Assembly (NCBI GenBank): GCA_036522155.1 | Contig: DATDGI010000062.1 | Span: forward strand, 1 to 34,659 | DNA length: 34,659 nucleotides | Source: UBA9676 sp036522155 | GTDB taxonomy: Bacteria; Actinomycetota; Actinomycetes; Streptosporangiales; Streptosporangiaceae | Direction of reading: 5' to 3' | Made by a program: the position numbers and the translations under genes | Shown here: positions 15,378 through 23,583 of the stretch, piece by piece | Numbering within the stretch: position 1 is the first letter of the stretch | How the letters are laid out: each line of letters starts with the position of its first letter | Notes under the pieces: model-generated | The model's input: the letters and a program-made list of their open reading frames with translations, nothing else | Databases searched by the model: none | Told to the model about the DNA's origin: nothing

Positions 15378-16649
15378 ATGGCCGCTGACGAGCGCTTCCA
15401 CCTGGACTCCCCCGAACCGCGGGACGACCGGCCCCAGGGCGTCCGCAGCGAGATCATCACCGGCCAGGTCTCCGACTGGGCGACGGACTTCTCCCATCTG
15501 GAGCCTGAGTGGTCCGCCGACCCCTACCCGATCCAGGACGAACTGCGGCAGCGCTGCCCGATCGCCCACACCGGGCGGTTCGGCGGCGGATGGCTGCCGA
15601 CCCGGTATGAGGACGTGGCGGCGATCGCCTACGACCCCGACCGCTTCTCCTCGCGGTCGATCATCATGAGCAACTTCCGGCCCCCGCGCGAGCTGGCGCC
15701 GGTCGGAGGCTCGCCGCCGATCTCCTCTGACCCGCCGTTCCACCACGACGCGCGGAAACTGCTGCTGCCCGCGTTCACCCGGACCGCGGTCGCGAGGCAA
15801 GAGCCGGCGACCAGGGCGTTCTGCCACTCCCTCATCGACGCGTTCGCGGGCCGGCAGGTGGTCGACGCCGCGCACGAGTACGCGCAGCACATCCCGATGC
15901 GGGTCATCGCCGACATGCTCGGTTTCCCGCCCGCGGACGGGCCGCAGTTCCGTGAGTTCGTCGAGGACCTGCTGGAAGGCATCAACCTGCCGCCGGACGA
16001 GCGCATCACCCGGGTCTCCCGGCTGTTCGACTACCTGCTGGTACAGGTCCACGACCACCTTGACCACCCGCGTGACGACCTGACGACCTACCTGATCAAC
16101 ACCGAACTCTATGGCCGCAAGCTCGACCCGTCGCACGTCACCGGCACGATGGCGCTCCTGCTCATCGCGGGCATCGACACGACCTGGAGCGCGATCGGCG
16201 CGTCGCTGTGGCACCTGGCCAGGACCCCGGCGGACCGTGAGCGGCTCGCCGCCGAGCCCGGGCTGCTGCCAACCGCGATGGAGGAGTTCCTCCGCGCCTA
16301 CGCGCCGGTCACCATGGCGCGGCTGGTGAAACAGGACATGCGCTGGCGCGGCGTGGACATGAAGGCCGACGACTGGATCCTGCTGTCGTTCCCGGCGGCC
16401 AACCGCGACCCGGACCAGTTCGACCGGGCGGGTGAGGTCGTCATCGACCGCGAGGCCAACCGGCACGCGGCGTTCGGCCTCGGCATCCACCGCTGCGTGG
16501 GGTCACACCTGGCCCGGATGGAACTTCGGATCGCGCTCGAAACCTGGCTGGCGCGGATCCCGTCGTTCACCCTGGCCGACCCCGCGCGGGTGAGGTGGTC
16601 GGCGGGCCAGATCCGCGGGCCCCGGGCGCTCCCGCTCCGCATCGGCTGA
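15378..16649 (+). CDS. Cytochrome P450
   Basis: Haem monooxygenase of 423 residues, a normal length for a bacterial class I P450. Conserved elements are visible: the I-helix AGIDTTWS (residues 264-271, with the acid-threonine pair for oxygen activation), the K-helix ExxR (Glu303, Arg306), the PERF-like region ANRDPDQFDRA and the haem loop FGLGIHRCVGSHLAR with Cys373 as the haem ligand. Start codon ATG 15378 is one base after the ferredoxin stop. The substrate cannot be inferred; the nearby galE/galK, hydrolase and DUF2087 genes do not make a recognisable natural-product cluster. Confidence 0.95.
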   Translation: MAADERFHLDSPEPRDDRPQGVRSEIITGQVSDWATDFSHLEPEWSADPYPIQDELRQRCPIAHTGRFGGGWLPTRYEDVAAIAYDPDRFSSRSIIMSNFRPPRELAPVGGSPPISSDPPFHHDARKLLLPAFTRTAVARQEPATRAFCHSLIDAFAGRQVVDAAHEYAQHIPMRVIADMLGFPPADGPQFREFVEDLLEGINLPPDERITRVSRLFDYLLVQVHDHLDHPRDDLTTYLINTELYGRKLDPSHVTGTMALLLIAGIDTTWSAIGASLWHLARTPADRERLAAEPGLLPTAMEEFLRAYAPVTMARLVKQDMRWRGVDMKADDWILLSFPAANRDPDQFDRAGEVVIDREANRHAAFGLGIHRCVGSHLARMELRIALETWLARIPSFTLADPARVRWSAGQIRGPRALPLRIG

Positions 16650-16665
16650 CCAGGGACTCCCGGGC

Positions 16666-16977
16666 TCAGGCCGGTGGGGTGGGCACGGTCCCGCCGCTGC
16701 GCCAGTACTGACCATCGGCCCGGGCCAGAAATCCCTCGTCGACCAGAAGCCGCCGCAGCGCCGCGTGGTCGTGATAGACCGCGGCCAGGAACAGGTTCAC
16801 GTGGCGCTCCCGGTAGCGGACGCCGGGCTCGAAGGCCTGGACGATCTGGTCGAGCAGCATCCGCCGCCGTGACTGCTTGCCGGGCATGGCCGTGATCCTG
16901 CCCCGGCCGGTGAATACCCGCAGCCGCTGGTCGCTGGCGAGCGACTCGATGACAGCCGCTGGGTCGAGATCGGGCAT
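16666..16977 (-). CDS. DUF2087 domain protein
   Basis: Protein of 103 residues whose central part, GRGRITAMPGKQSRRRMLLDQIVQAF, then YRERHVNLFLAAVYHDHAALRRLLVDEGFLARADGQYWR, is the DUF2087 pattern, a winged-helix-like domain often fused to ArsR-type regulators. The family may bind nucleic acid, but function is unknown. ATG 16977 gives MPDLDPAAVIESLASDQRLRVF, typical of relatives. An alternative GTG at 17010 lies seven bases after a -10-like CATAAT (17018-17023 on the minus strand) and could be a leaderless start adding 11 residues. Confidence 0.8.
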   Translation of the reverse strand: MPDLDPAAVIESLASDQRLRVFTGRGRITAMPGKQSRRRMLLDQIVQAFEPGVRYRERHVNLFLAAVYHDHAALRRLLVDEGFLARADGQYWRSGGTVPTPPA

Positions 16978-17142
16978 GGCCCTATTGTCCCATGGCCGCG
17001 CGCTTTCCACCGTGCCTATTATGCCTCACCGCCGGCACCCTTTCTGTGGTCCGGCAATCGGCATTCTGGCTGATTTTCTTTTCGCGTTTACCCGGGCTGC
17101 GTGGTACGGTTTCCCGCATTCGGGTGCCAGGGAGATGGTGTG

Positions 17143-18066
17143 ATGGTGGGCGAAGAAAGGGCCATGGATGTCGGCCCGTCGGGGATTGAAATCGCCTATC
17201 AGCGGTTCGGTGACGCCGGGGCACCGCCGGTATTGCTGATCATGGGAGCGGGCGCGCAGATGATCAGCTGGCCGGACGGGTTCTGTGCCGGCCTGGCCGG
17301 CCGTGGCCTGCAGGTGATCCGGTTCGACAACCGCGACGCTGGCCTGTCGTCACACTTTCCCGGTGAGCCGGTGCCGGATCTGCGGGCCGCTCTGGCCGGG
17401 GACTTCTCGTCGGCGCCTTACACCCTGAACGACATGGCGGCCGACACAGCCGGCCTGCTCGACGTGCTCGGGTTCGGCAGCGCTCACATCGTCGGCGCTT
17501 CGCTGGGCGGGATGATCGCCCAGACGCTGGCCATCGAGTCTCCGGACCGGGTCCGGTCACTGACGTCGATCATGTCCACCACTGGCGACCGGGCAGTGGG
17601 CCAGCCCTACCTGGCCGCCATGGCCGGGCTGGGCGGGCCGCCGGAAGACCGGCAGGGCTTCGTCGACTGGCGGGTCCGGGCCTTCCGGGTGATCGGGTCC
17701 CCCGGCTTCGAGTTCGACGAGGCGGCGCTGGCCGAGACGGCCGGGCGCTCCTACGACCGGGACCACGACCGCCTGGCCATGGTGCGCCAGGCCATCGCGG
17801 CCCTGGCCTCCGGGGATCGCACCACGCGGCTACGGTCACTGCGGGTGCCCACACTGGTGGTGCACGGCGCCGACGACCTGATGATCGATGTCAGCGGGGG
17901 CCGCGCCACCGCCGAGGCCATACCCGGCGCGGAACTGCTGATCATCGACGGGATGGGCCACAGCCTTCCCCGCCCGCTGTGGCCGCAGATCGCCGGCCGC
18001 GTGGCCCGACTCGTGCACCGTGCGGAAGCGGGCACGGCGGGCACGGCGGATAAGGCCACGGCCTGA
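17143..18066 (+). CDS. Alpha/beta hydrolase (RdmC-like methylesterase/lipase group)
   Basis: Serine hydrolase of 307 residues with the classical triad: nucleophile serine in GASLGGM, an acid in HGADDLMIDV and the histidine in GMGHSLPRPLW. FDNRDAGLSSHF is characteristic of the subgroup that includes aclacinomycin methylesterase RdmC and many uncharacterised actinobacterial esterases. Start at ATG 17143 because GGGAG lies about nine bases upstream; ATG 17164 is a possible shorter start. No signal peptide, so it is cytoplasmic. The natural substrate is unknown. Confidence 0.88.
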   Translation: MVGEERAMDVGPSGIEIAYQRFGDAGAPPVLLIMGAGAQMISWPDGFCAGLAGRGLQVIRFDNRDAGLSSHFPGEPVPDLRAALAGDFSSAPYTLNDMAADTAGLLDVLGFGSAHIVGASLGGMIAQTLAIESPDRVRSLTSIMSTTGDRAVGQPYLAAMAGLGGPPEDRQGFVDWRVRAFRVIGSPGFEFDEAALAETAGRSYDRDHDRLAMVRQAIAALASGDRTTRLRSLRVPTLVVHGADDLMIDVSGGRATAEAIPGAELLIIDGMGHSLPRPLWPQIAGRVARLVHRAEAGTAGTADKATA

Positions 18067-18127
18067 GCCGTGGGCCGGTCCGCCGCTCCCCTGACCACCG
18101 GCTCCCCTGGCCACCCCACCCCCCTGA

Positions 18128-18142
18128 CCACCGTCACGGTGG
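18128..18142. terminator. Small hairpin at the convergent ends of the hydrolase and RHH genes
   Basis: CCACCG (18128-18133) and CGGTGG (18137-18142) form a six-base stem whose three-base loop is the stop codon of the RHH gene read on the minus strand. Short, so only a weak terminator candidate. Confidence 0.35.
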
Positions 18143-18340
18143 GCCCGTCCGGCGGGGCGGGCGGCCGGGGCGGCGGATATCACCGGCACGGGCGGGCATG
18201 CGGCCCGCCTCGGCCAGGGCGCGGCGGAGCAGGAACTCGATCTGGGCGTTGGTGGAGCGCAGCTCGTCGGCGGCCCACCGGGCCAGGGCGTCATGCACGG
18301 CCGGGTCGAGCCGCAGCAAGATGCCCTTACGTTCGGTCAC
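18134..18340 (-). CDS. Ribbon-helix-helix DNA-binding protein (Arc-like), putative repressor
   Basis: Protein of 68 residues. The N-terminal half is a ribbon-helix-helix unit: strand KGILLRLDP (residues 5-13), helix A AVHDALARWAADE, a short turn and helix B TNAQIEFLLRRALAEAG. Such proteins bind palindromic operators as dimers of dimers and often control their own promoter. No toxin-like partner is adjacent, so it is not an obvious antitoxin. It starts at GTG 18340 with GAGGACGG upstream. It is divergent from the two-gene ABC exporter, with palindromes and overlapping promoters between them, so repression of both units is the likely role. Confidence 0.75.
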   Translation of the reverse strand: MTERKGILLRLDPAVHDALARWAADELRSTNAQIEFLLRRALAEAGRMPARAGDIRRPGRPPRRTGPP

Positions 18341-18389
18341 CAGGTGTCCGTCCTCACGGTGGCGAGGCCGCCATCCCCACCGCCTCCGC

Positions 18390-18419
18390 TTGACGTGGCT
18401 GATACCACGTGCTTAGCAT
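18390..18419 (+). promoter_or_regulatory. Predicted promoter of the ABC exporter operon
   Basis: TTGACG (18390-18395), an 18-bp spacer, then TAGCAT (18414-18419). The spacer contains the dyad ACGTGGCTGATACCACGT (18393-18410), which also overlaps the end of the -35 hexamer. The exporter's first gene starts 116 bases downstream. Confidence 0.55.
18393..18410. promoter_or_regulatory. Palindromic operator candidate 1
   Basis: ACGTGG (18393-18398) and CCACGT (18405-18410) form a perfect 6-bp inverted repeat around CTGATA. It lies in the spacer of the plus-strand promoter and would block it when bound. The central CTGATA recurs in the second palindrome exactly 22 bp away, two helical turns. Confidence 0.55.
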
Positions 18420-18443
18420 ACTGATATCAGTTTAGAGAAGCAA
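18415..18443 (-). promoter_or_regulatory. Predicted promoter of the RHH gene
   Basis: On the minus strand TTGCTT (18443-18438), a 17-bp spacer and TATGCT (18420-18415). The -10 hexamer overlaps the -10 of the exporter promoter on the other strand, so the two promoters are face to face and mutually exclusive. The spacer contains CTGATATCAG. Confidence 0.55.
18421..18430. promoter_or_regulatory. Palindromic operator candidate 2
   Basis: CTGATATCAG is a perfect 10-bp palindrome inside the spacer of the RHH gene promoter, a position suited to autorepression. It shares its half-site CTGATA with the centre of the first palindrome. Confidence 0.55.
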
Positions 18444-18534
18444 TGGCGGCCGGTGTGGCGGAACCAGGCAGTGCCCCGGACGGGGGCACGGGACAGGAGG
18501 CAGCCGTGGGTGGACCGCTGTCGAGGAGGCAGAC

Positions 18535-19302
18535 ATGAGTGAGCTGGCGATCGCGGTCAGCGGACTGCGCAAGAGTTTCGGCGAGAAGGAGGCGGTCGCC
18601 GGGATCGACCTGGAGATCGCCGCCGGTTCCCTGGCCGGGCTGGTCGGGCCGAACGGGGCGGGAAAGACCACGTCCCTGTCGATGATGACCGGCCTGCTGC
18701 GGCCGGACACCGGCCGGATCCTGATCAACGGCCTGGACGTGTGGGCCGACCCGGTGGCGGCCAAGGCCATCATCGGGGTGGTGCCGGCCGAGGCCCGGCT
18801 GTTCGAGCGGCTCAGCGGTGCGGAAGTGCTGGAATACGCGGGCCGGCTGCGCGGCCTGCCGGCGGTCGAGGCGCGCTCGCGGGCCGCGCAGCTGCTGGAC
18901 GTGCTGGATCTGACCGCCGATGCGAAACGGCTGGTCGCCGACTACTCCACCGGCATGCGCAAGAAGGCCACGCTCGGCTGCGCGCTGATCCACAACCCAT
19001 CGGTGCTGTTCCTGGACGAGCCGCTGGAGGGCGTGGACCCGGTCTCTGCCGATGTGATCCGCCGGCTGCTGACCCGCTTGGTCGGCTCTGGCTCGACCGT
19101 GCTGTTCTCCAGCCACGTCATGGAACTGGTCGAGCAGGTCTGCGACCACGTCTCCATCATCGACCAGGGCCGGATCGTGGCTACCGGCACCACCGACCAG
19201 GTGCGGGGCGGCAAGACCCTGCAGCAGGCGTTCATCGACCTGGTCGGCCCGAAGGTGAGTGACCAGGAGGGACTGTCATGGCTCGGCTCCTCGTCCAGCT
19301 GA
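18535..19302 (+). CDS. ABC transporter ATP-binding protein
   Basis: Energises an exporter with the permease encoded next. The 255-residue protein has Walker A GPNGAGKTT (38-46), the signature YSTGMRKK (137-144, a variant of LSGGQ), Walker B VLFLDEP (157-163), a D-loop LEGVDP and the switch histidine in SSHVMELVEQ. The Q-loop position reads VVPAEARLFERL, a variant common in ABC-2-type exporters of actinomycetes. ATG 18535 follows GAGGAGG at ideal spacing. Its 3' end overlaps the permease gene by 25 bases, so translation is coupled. The substrate is unknown; the divergent RHH protein is the probable regulator. Confidence 0.93.
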   Translation: MSELAIAVSGLRKSFGEKEAVAGIDLEIAAGSLAGLVGPNGAGKTTSLSMMTGLLRPDTGRILINGLDVWADPVAAKAIIGVVPAEARLFERLSGAEVLEYAGRLRGLPAVEARSRAAQLLDVLDLTADAKRLVADYSTGMRKKATLGCALIHNPSVLFLDEPLEGVDPVSADVIRRLLTRLVGSGSTVLFSSHVMELVEQVCDHVSIIDQGRIVATGTTDQVRGGKTLQQAFIDLVGPKVSDQEGLSWLGSSSS

Positions 19303-20867
19303 AGCTGCGCCTCCTGCGCAACGCGCTGCGCTCGTCCACGGCGGCCAAGGTCTCCTTCGTGGTCAGCAGCACCGTGGCCTGCCTGCTCGCGATCGGCACC
19401 TTTGTGGTCCTGGCCATCTTCCGCGGCCAGAGCACGTCGGTGGAGCTGACCACCGTCATCTTCACCACGTTCGCGTTCGGCTGGCTCATCCTGCCGATCT
19501 TCGCCTTCGGCCTGGACGGCACGCTCGACCCCGCCACGCTCGCGCTCTATCCGCTGCGGACCCGCCCGCTCGTGGTGGGGCTGCTGGCCGCCTCGGCCAC
19601 CGGCGCCTGGCCGCTGGCCAATGTGATCGGCCTGCTCGGGGTGACGGTCGGGCTGGCCAGCGGGGCGCTGGGCGTGCTCGTCGCGGTGGTGGCGGTGGTG
19701 CTGCAGGTGCTGTTCTGCATCACGCTGGCCCGGTTCGTGACCACGGGCATGGCCGGGCTGCTGCGCTCGCGCCGCGGCAAGGACTTCGCCGCGTTCCTGA
19801 TCATCCCGATCTTCGCCCTGTACGAGTTCTTCAGCCAGGTGGTACCGAGGGCGGCCGCCCAGGGCAAGCTGACCACCCGGAGCTTCACCGGCTTCGACGC
19901 GTGGATGCGCTGGCTCCCACCGGGCCTGGCCGCACACGCGATCCAGGACGCATCGGACGGGCACCCCGGCACCGCCGTTCTGCGCCTGGTGCTCCTGGCC
20001 GGCGTCATCGCCGTGCTCGGCTGGCTGTGGATACGGTCGCTCAGCCGCGCACTGGTCACCGCCGACACGTCCACCCAGTCGTCACGGGTGCACGGCTCGG
20101 CGCTGCCGTTCGCCCGGTACGGCCTGCGCGGCGCCGTGGCCGCACGGTTCTGGATCTATCAGCGCCGCGACCCCACATCGCTCATCTACTGGGCCATGGT
20201 CCTGGTGATCATGGCCGCCGTATCGGTCAGTGCCTTCGTGGGCCAGCACCGCACGGTCGGCGTGCTGCTGGCGAGCGCGGCCTTCGGCGCCGCGTTCGTC
20301 GGGTTCTTCCACGCCAACTCCGTCGGGATGACCGGGCCGCCGTTCGTCCTTGAGGCCTCGGCACTGACCGGCCGCCGCGAGCTGCGCAGCTACTTCTCCG
20401 GCCAGAACCTCGCGATCATGGTGATCGCGGTGCCGCTGCTGATCGCGGTGTCGTTCGGCCTCGCGGCCGCGGCCGGGCGGCTGGAGTATGGATTCCTGGG
20501 CACAGCTCTCGACCTGGCCGGGCTGGGCGCGGCGCTGGCCCTGAGCAACATCTTCACCGTGGTGCTGGCCTATCCGATGGCCAAGCGGGCCGGGAATCCC
20601 ATGCGCCAGGCGGCCCAGGGCTACGGGTCGTACACGTTCGGCGGCGTCCTCGGCACCCTGGTCAGCGTGGCGGTGCTGGAGGCGCCGGTGATCGTGGCCA
20701 TCGTCATGACCAGCTCGGCTCCGTCGGTGGTCAGGAACTTGGTGCTCCTGCCGTGCGCCGCCGTGTACGGCCTGGTGCTGGCCTGGATCGGCGTGCGGAT
20801 CGCCGCCCGGGCGGCCGAGCCGAAGGTGCCAGAACTCGTGCAGGTCGCCGTCCGGAGCGTGCTCTAG
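19278..20867 (+). CDS. ABC transporter permease (large, about 12 helices)
   Basis: Membrane partner of the preceding ATPase, 529 residues, with about twelve hydrophobic segments in two sets separated by a soluble stretch (near residues 255-295, including STQSSRVHGSALPFARYGLRG). ATG 19278 has AGGAGGG just upstream. The large fused arrangement is typical of actinobacterial ABC-2-like exporters whose permease carries both halves. Nothing in the sequence tells the cargo; drug, peptide or lipid export are all possible. Confidence 0.88.
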   Translation: MARLLVQLKLRLLRNALRSSTAAKVSFVVSSTVACLLAIGTFVVLAIFRGQSTSVELTTVIFTTFAFGWLILPIFAFGLDGTLDPATLALYPLRTRPLVVGLLAASATGAWPLANVIGLLGVTVGLASGALGVLVAVVAVVLQVLFCITLARFVTTGMAGLLRSRRGKDFAAFLIIPIFALYEFFSQVVPRAAAQGKLTTRSFTGFDAWMRWLPPGLAAHAIQDASDGHPGTAVLRLVLLAGVIAVLGWLWIRSLSRALVTADTSTQSSRVHGSALPFARYGLRGAVAARFWIYQRRDPTSLIYWAMVLVIMAAVSVSAFVGQHRTVGVLLASAAFGAAFVGFFHANSVGMTGPPFVLEASALTGRRELRSYFSGQNLAIMVIAVPLLIAVSFGLAAAAGRLEYGFLGTALDLAGLGAALALSNIFTVVLAYPMAKRAGNPMRQAAQGYGSYTFGGVLGTLVSVAVLEAPVIVAIVMTSSAPSVVRNLVLLPCAAVYGLVLAWIGVRIAARAAEPKVPELVQVAVRSVL

Positions 20868-20887
20868 CCAGGGCCATCTCATCCGGA

Positions 20888-21787
20888 TCAGCGGGCGGCA
20901 TGCCCCTCAGGGTAGGCACCAGCCGGGGTGCCGCCAGCCATGGCTGGCCCGGCCAGCCGGGCTATCCCCCAGGCCGCGGCCAGCGCGGCCGCCAGCTCCA
21001 CCACGATCTGGGCTGGCCCGTCGCTGAGCCGCTCGTGGTAGATGATCAGGCCGAGCAGTGACCCGACCACCGGCTCGACGACCGCGAACGCGGGCAGGAA
21101 GGCAGCCAGCGCGGCGGCGCGGTAGCCGTTCTGCTGGATCGTGTAGGTCAGCAGGCCCACGACGATCAGCAGGTAGAGCCGGGCGTCGGCGAACACCCCC
21201 AGCCGCTGACCGGCGGCCAGCACGGTCACCGACTTGATGAGCGCGTCGGTCGCCCCGGCGGCCACGCCGCCACCCACGCCGAACAGCAGGGCCCGGCGGG
21301 AGCCGGCGAACCGGCCCGCCAGCACCGTGAACAGCCCGACCAGGACGCCCGTCACCGCCGTGACCAGGCCCAGCACGACCGCGCCCGCCGTGGGCTGGCC
21401 GCCGGTGGGCTGGCCCACCGCGAGGAAGACCGCCAGCCCGCCGACGACCGCCAGCGCGGCCGCCCATTCGCCCAGCCGCAGCGACCGCCGGTCCCGCCGG
21501 GCGGCCAGGGCCAGAGCGAACAGCAGGCCAGTGGCCAGGACCGGCTCGATCACCACCAGCCGGCCCAGGCCAAGCGCCGCGGCCTGCAGCGCGAAACCGG
21601 CGATGACCGCGGCCAGGCCGGCCAGCCAGGCCGGCCTGCGCGCGAGCCTGATCAGGACCGCGGGCTCGAACGCCCGCTCCGAGGGCAGGCGCTGGGCGAC
21701 TCCCTGCTGGGTCACCGCGGCCCAGGCGTAAAAGCCGCTCCCGGCCAGCGCCAGCAGGACAGCCAGCAGCTGCCCCCCGCCGGTCAC
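20888..21787 (-). CDS. DMT-superfamily (EamA-like) transporter
   Basis: Membrane protein of 299 residues with about ten helices and the internal two-fold layout of the drug/metabolite transporter superfamily. VIEPVLATGLLFALALAARRD in the first half is echoed by VEPVVGSLLGLIIYHERLS in the second, the characteristic E-P-V pattern. Many relatives export metabolites or amino acids; some actinobacterial members are annotated only as DMT proteins. Start GTG 21787 is chosen because it puts the first helix (LLAVLLALAGSGFYAWAAV) at the N terminus; a longer frame to 21901 adds a non-hydrophobic tail. No strong ribosome site is seen. Confidence 0.8.
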   Translation of the reverse strand: MTGGGQLLAVLLALAGSGFYAWAAVTQQGVAQRLPSERAFEPAVLIRLARRPAWLAGLAAVIAGFALQAAALGLGRLVVIEPVLATGLLFALALAARRDRRSLRLGEWAAALAVVGGLAVFLAVGQPTGGQPTAGAVVLGLVTAVTGVLVGLFTVLAGRFAGSRRALLFGVGGGVAAGATDALIKSVTVLAAGQRLGVFADARLYLLIVVGLLTYTIQQNGYRAAALAAFLPAFAVVEPVVGSLLGLIIYHERLSDGPAQIVVELAAALAAAWGIARLAGPAMAGGTPAGAYPEGHAAR

Positions 21788-22028
21788 GGCCGGGCCAGCC
21801 CGCGCCGGGGCAGGTCGGCGGCCATGCCCCGGGCCCGTGCCGGGGCCGGCCGTCGCGGTGGACCGGCAGGAAAACGGCCACGAGTCGCCATACCTTGACA
21901 CCAGTCCTTGCCGGCAGTCTTTGCACGCATCGTCCCCCGGGGGTGGGGCCAGGGCAAGGCGGCTGGCCGCCGGACGCCGGCCTCACCTCAGGCCCGGCCG
22001 GGGCCGTCCGGGGCCGTCCGCACCCGCG
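21788..22028. other. Gene-free interval between the amine oxidase and DMT genes
   Basis: Both flanking genes are on the minus strand, so this 241-bp stretch should hold the DMT gene's promoter. I see no convincing hexamers. A 10-bp sequence, GGGCCGTCCG, is tandemly duplicated at 22001-22010 and 22011-22020, just after the amine oxidase stop. Otherwise nothing recognisable. Confidence 0.4.
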
Positions 22029-23435
22029 TCAGCAGGGGCGGCCCGCGGCTCCGTCAGCCGGCTCCCCCGCGCCCGCGCCGGTCAGCGCGGCCCGCACCTC
22101 CGCGGCGGCGCGCTGGCCGGACTGGACCGCGCCGTCCATGTAGCCGCTCCAGCTGGTCGCGGTCTCCGTGCCGGCCCAGTGCAGCAGGCCCGATGGCCGG
22201 CGCAGCGCGGGCCCGAACTGCGTCCAGGTGCCGGGCGGGAAGTGCGCGCCGTAGCAGCCGCGGGTCCAGGGGTCCGCGGTCCAGTCGTGCTCGGTGTAAC
22301 CGGCTGGCCGGGTCGCTGCCGGCCCGAAGTAGCGGCCGAACGAGGCCAGCACCTCGGCGCGCCGCCCGGCCGGATCGGCCCGGGCCAGCCGCCGGGCCTC
22401 CGCCCCGGTGACGAACCCGAGCAGGATGCCGGGCGAGCCGGACGGCGGGCCGGTGTCGAACGTGACCCGGGCGGCCGGGCCGTCCGAGGTCGCCTGGCCG
22501 TTGTACCCGGCCTTCCGCCAGAACGCCTCGTCGTACACGGCCAGGCACTTGATCACCGAACCCATGGGCGCGGCCTGGGTGAGCTGGTCGCGGTCGGCGG
22601 GCAGCGGCGGGTCGTAGCTGATCCGGCCGGCCAGGGCCGGCGGCACGGCGACCACGGCGCGGCGCCCGGCCGCGACCACCCCGGCGGCATGGACAGTAAC
22701 CCCCGAGGGTCCCTGCTCGATCCGCCCGACCGGGGCGCCGAGCCGCAGGCGGCCCGGGCCGAGCTGCTCCGCCATCCTGATCGCGATCAGCTGCGATCCG
22801 CCCGCGAACCGGTCCTGCTGCGCCGCCCCGGTCGTCTCGGTGAGCTGCCGGAACCCGCCCGCCGAACGCAGGTAGAACAGCACATGCAGGAGCGAGACCT
22901 CGCCCGGCTCGCAGGCGAGTACTCCCTGGCTGAACGCCTCGACCGCGAACCGCCCGAGCCGCGTGCGGACGTTCCGCCGCGCCCACTCGGCCAGGGTCGT
23001 CGAGTCGGCGGCCGCGGCCCCGGCGGCCAGCCACGGTGCCTGGGCCGGGATCCGCCGGGCCATCCGCTCCAGGGCGAAGATGGCGCGGCCCGCGTCGGCC
23101 AGCTGGACCGGGCTCAGCCGCGGGACCGCCCGGTAGCCGTAGCGCTTGCCGCCGAGTTCCAGGATCGTTAGCCCGCTGGTGAAGATGGGCTGAGTGGGCA
23201 CGCCAAGCTCGGCGGCCAGCCCGAGAATGTGCCGCTGCGCCGGGCCCACGAACTGGCCCCCCACCTCGGCGACATGGCCATCGCCCAGGCGGTGGTTCAG
23301 CACCCGGCCGCCTACCCGGTCCCGTGCCTCGATGACGAGCACGCTGAGCCCGGCCCGTTGCAGGTCCCTCGCTGCGGTCAGGCCGGCCAGGCCGGCACCT
23401 ACCACGATGACATCGGCTTCGGCACGACGGGCCAT
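22029..23435 (-). CDS. Flavin monoamine oxidase family protein
   Basis: FAD-dependent amine oxidase of 468 residues. The N terminus holds the dinucleotide motif VIVVGAGLAGLTAARDL and EARDRVGGRV; the C terminus has the flavin-contact segment HWAGTETATSWSGYMDGAVQSG, and the middle region carries VAVPPALAGRISYDPPLP. These match the monoamine-oxidase/putrescine-oxidase group, which oxidises amines to aldehydes with hydrogen peroxide and ammonia release. No signal peptide. ATG 23435 starts the motif as in relatives, though no ribosome site is visible; a much longer open frame upstream lacks family similarity. It diverges from the LAL regulator. Confidence 0.9.
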   Translation of the reverse strand: MARRAEADVIVVGAGLAGLTAARDLQRAGLSVLVIEARDRVGGRVLNHRLGDGHVAEVGGQFVGPAQRHILGLAAELGVPTQPIFTSGLTILELGGKRYGYRAVPRLSPVQLADAGRAIFALERMARRIPAQAPWLAAGAAAADSTTLAEWARRNVRTRLGRFAVEAFSQGVLACEPGEVSLLHVLFYLRSAGGFRQLTETTGAAQQDRFAGGSQLIAIRMAEQLGPGRLRLGAPVGRIEQGPSGVTVHAAGVVAAGRRAVVAVPPALAGRISYDPPLPADRDQLTQAAPMGSVIKCLAVYDEAFWRKAGYNGQATSDGPAARVTFDTGPPSGSPGILLGFVTGAEARRLARADPAGRRAEVLASFGRYFGPAATRPAGYTEHDWTADPWTRGCYGAHFPPGTWTQFGPALRRPSGLLHWAGTETATSWSGYMDGAVQSGQRAAAEVRAALTGAGAGEPADGAAGRPC

Positions 23436-23583
23436 GCCAGCAGTTGTAGCAGCCAGCGAACCGAGCCCGGGCCCGGGTGCGGCGTGACCGCCGGTGCCGG
23501 ACGTCCTACGCTGGTGGGACCGAAATCTTGACGGCTTAACGATCTTCGACCGGCACCGGGCCGAGGGGTGGGAGACGCAGATC

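Noticed and set aside
15003..16490. Long minus-strand open frame opposite the ferredoxin and P450
   Set aside because: Antisense shadow; the plus strand has the haem loop, I-helix and ExxR motifs.
18134..18340. RHH protein as the antitoxin of a toxin-antitoxin pair
   Set aside because: No short toxin-like gene (RelE, MazF, PIN or Fic type) overlaps or adjoins it; the divergent neighbour is an ABC exporter.
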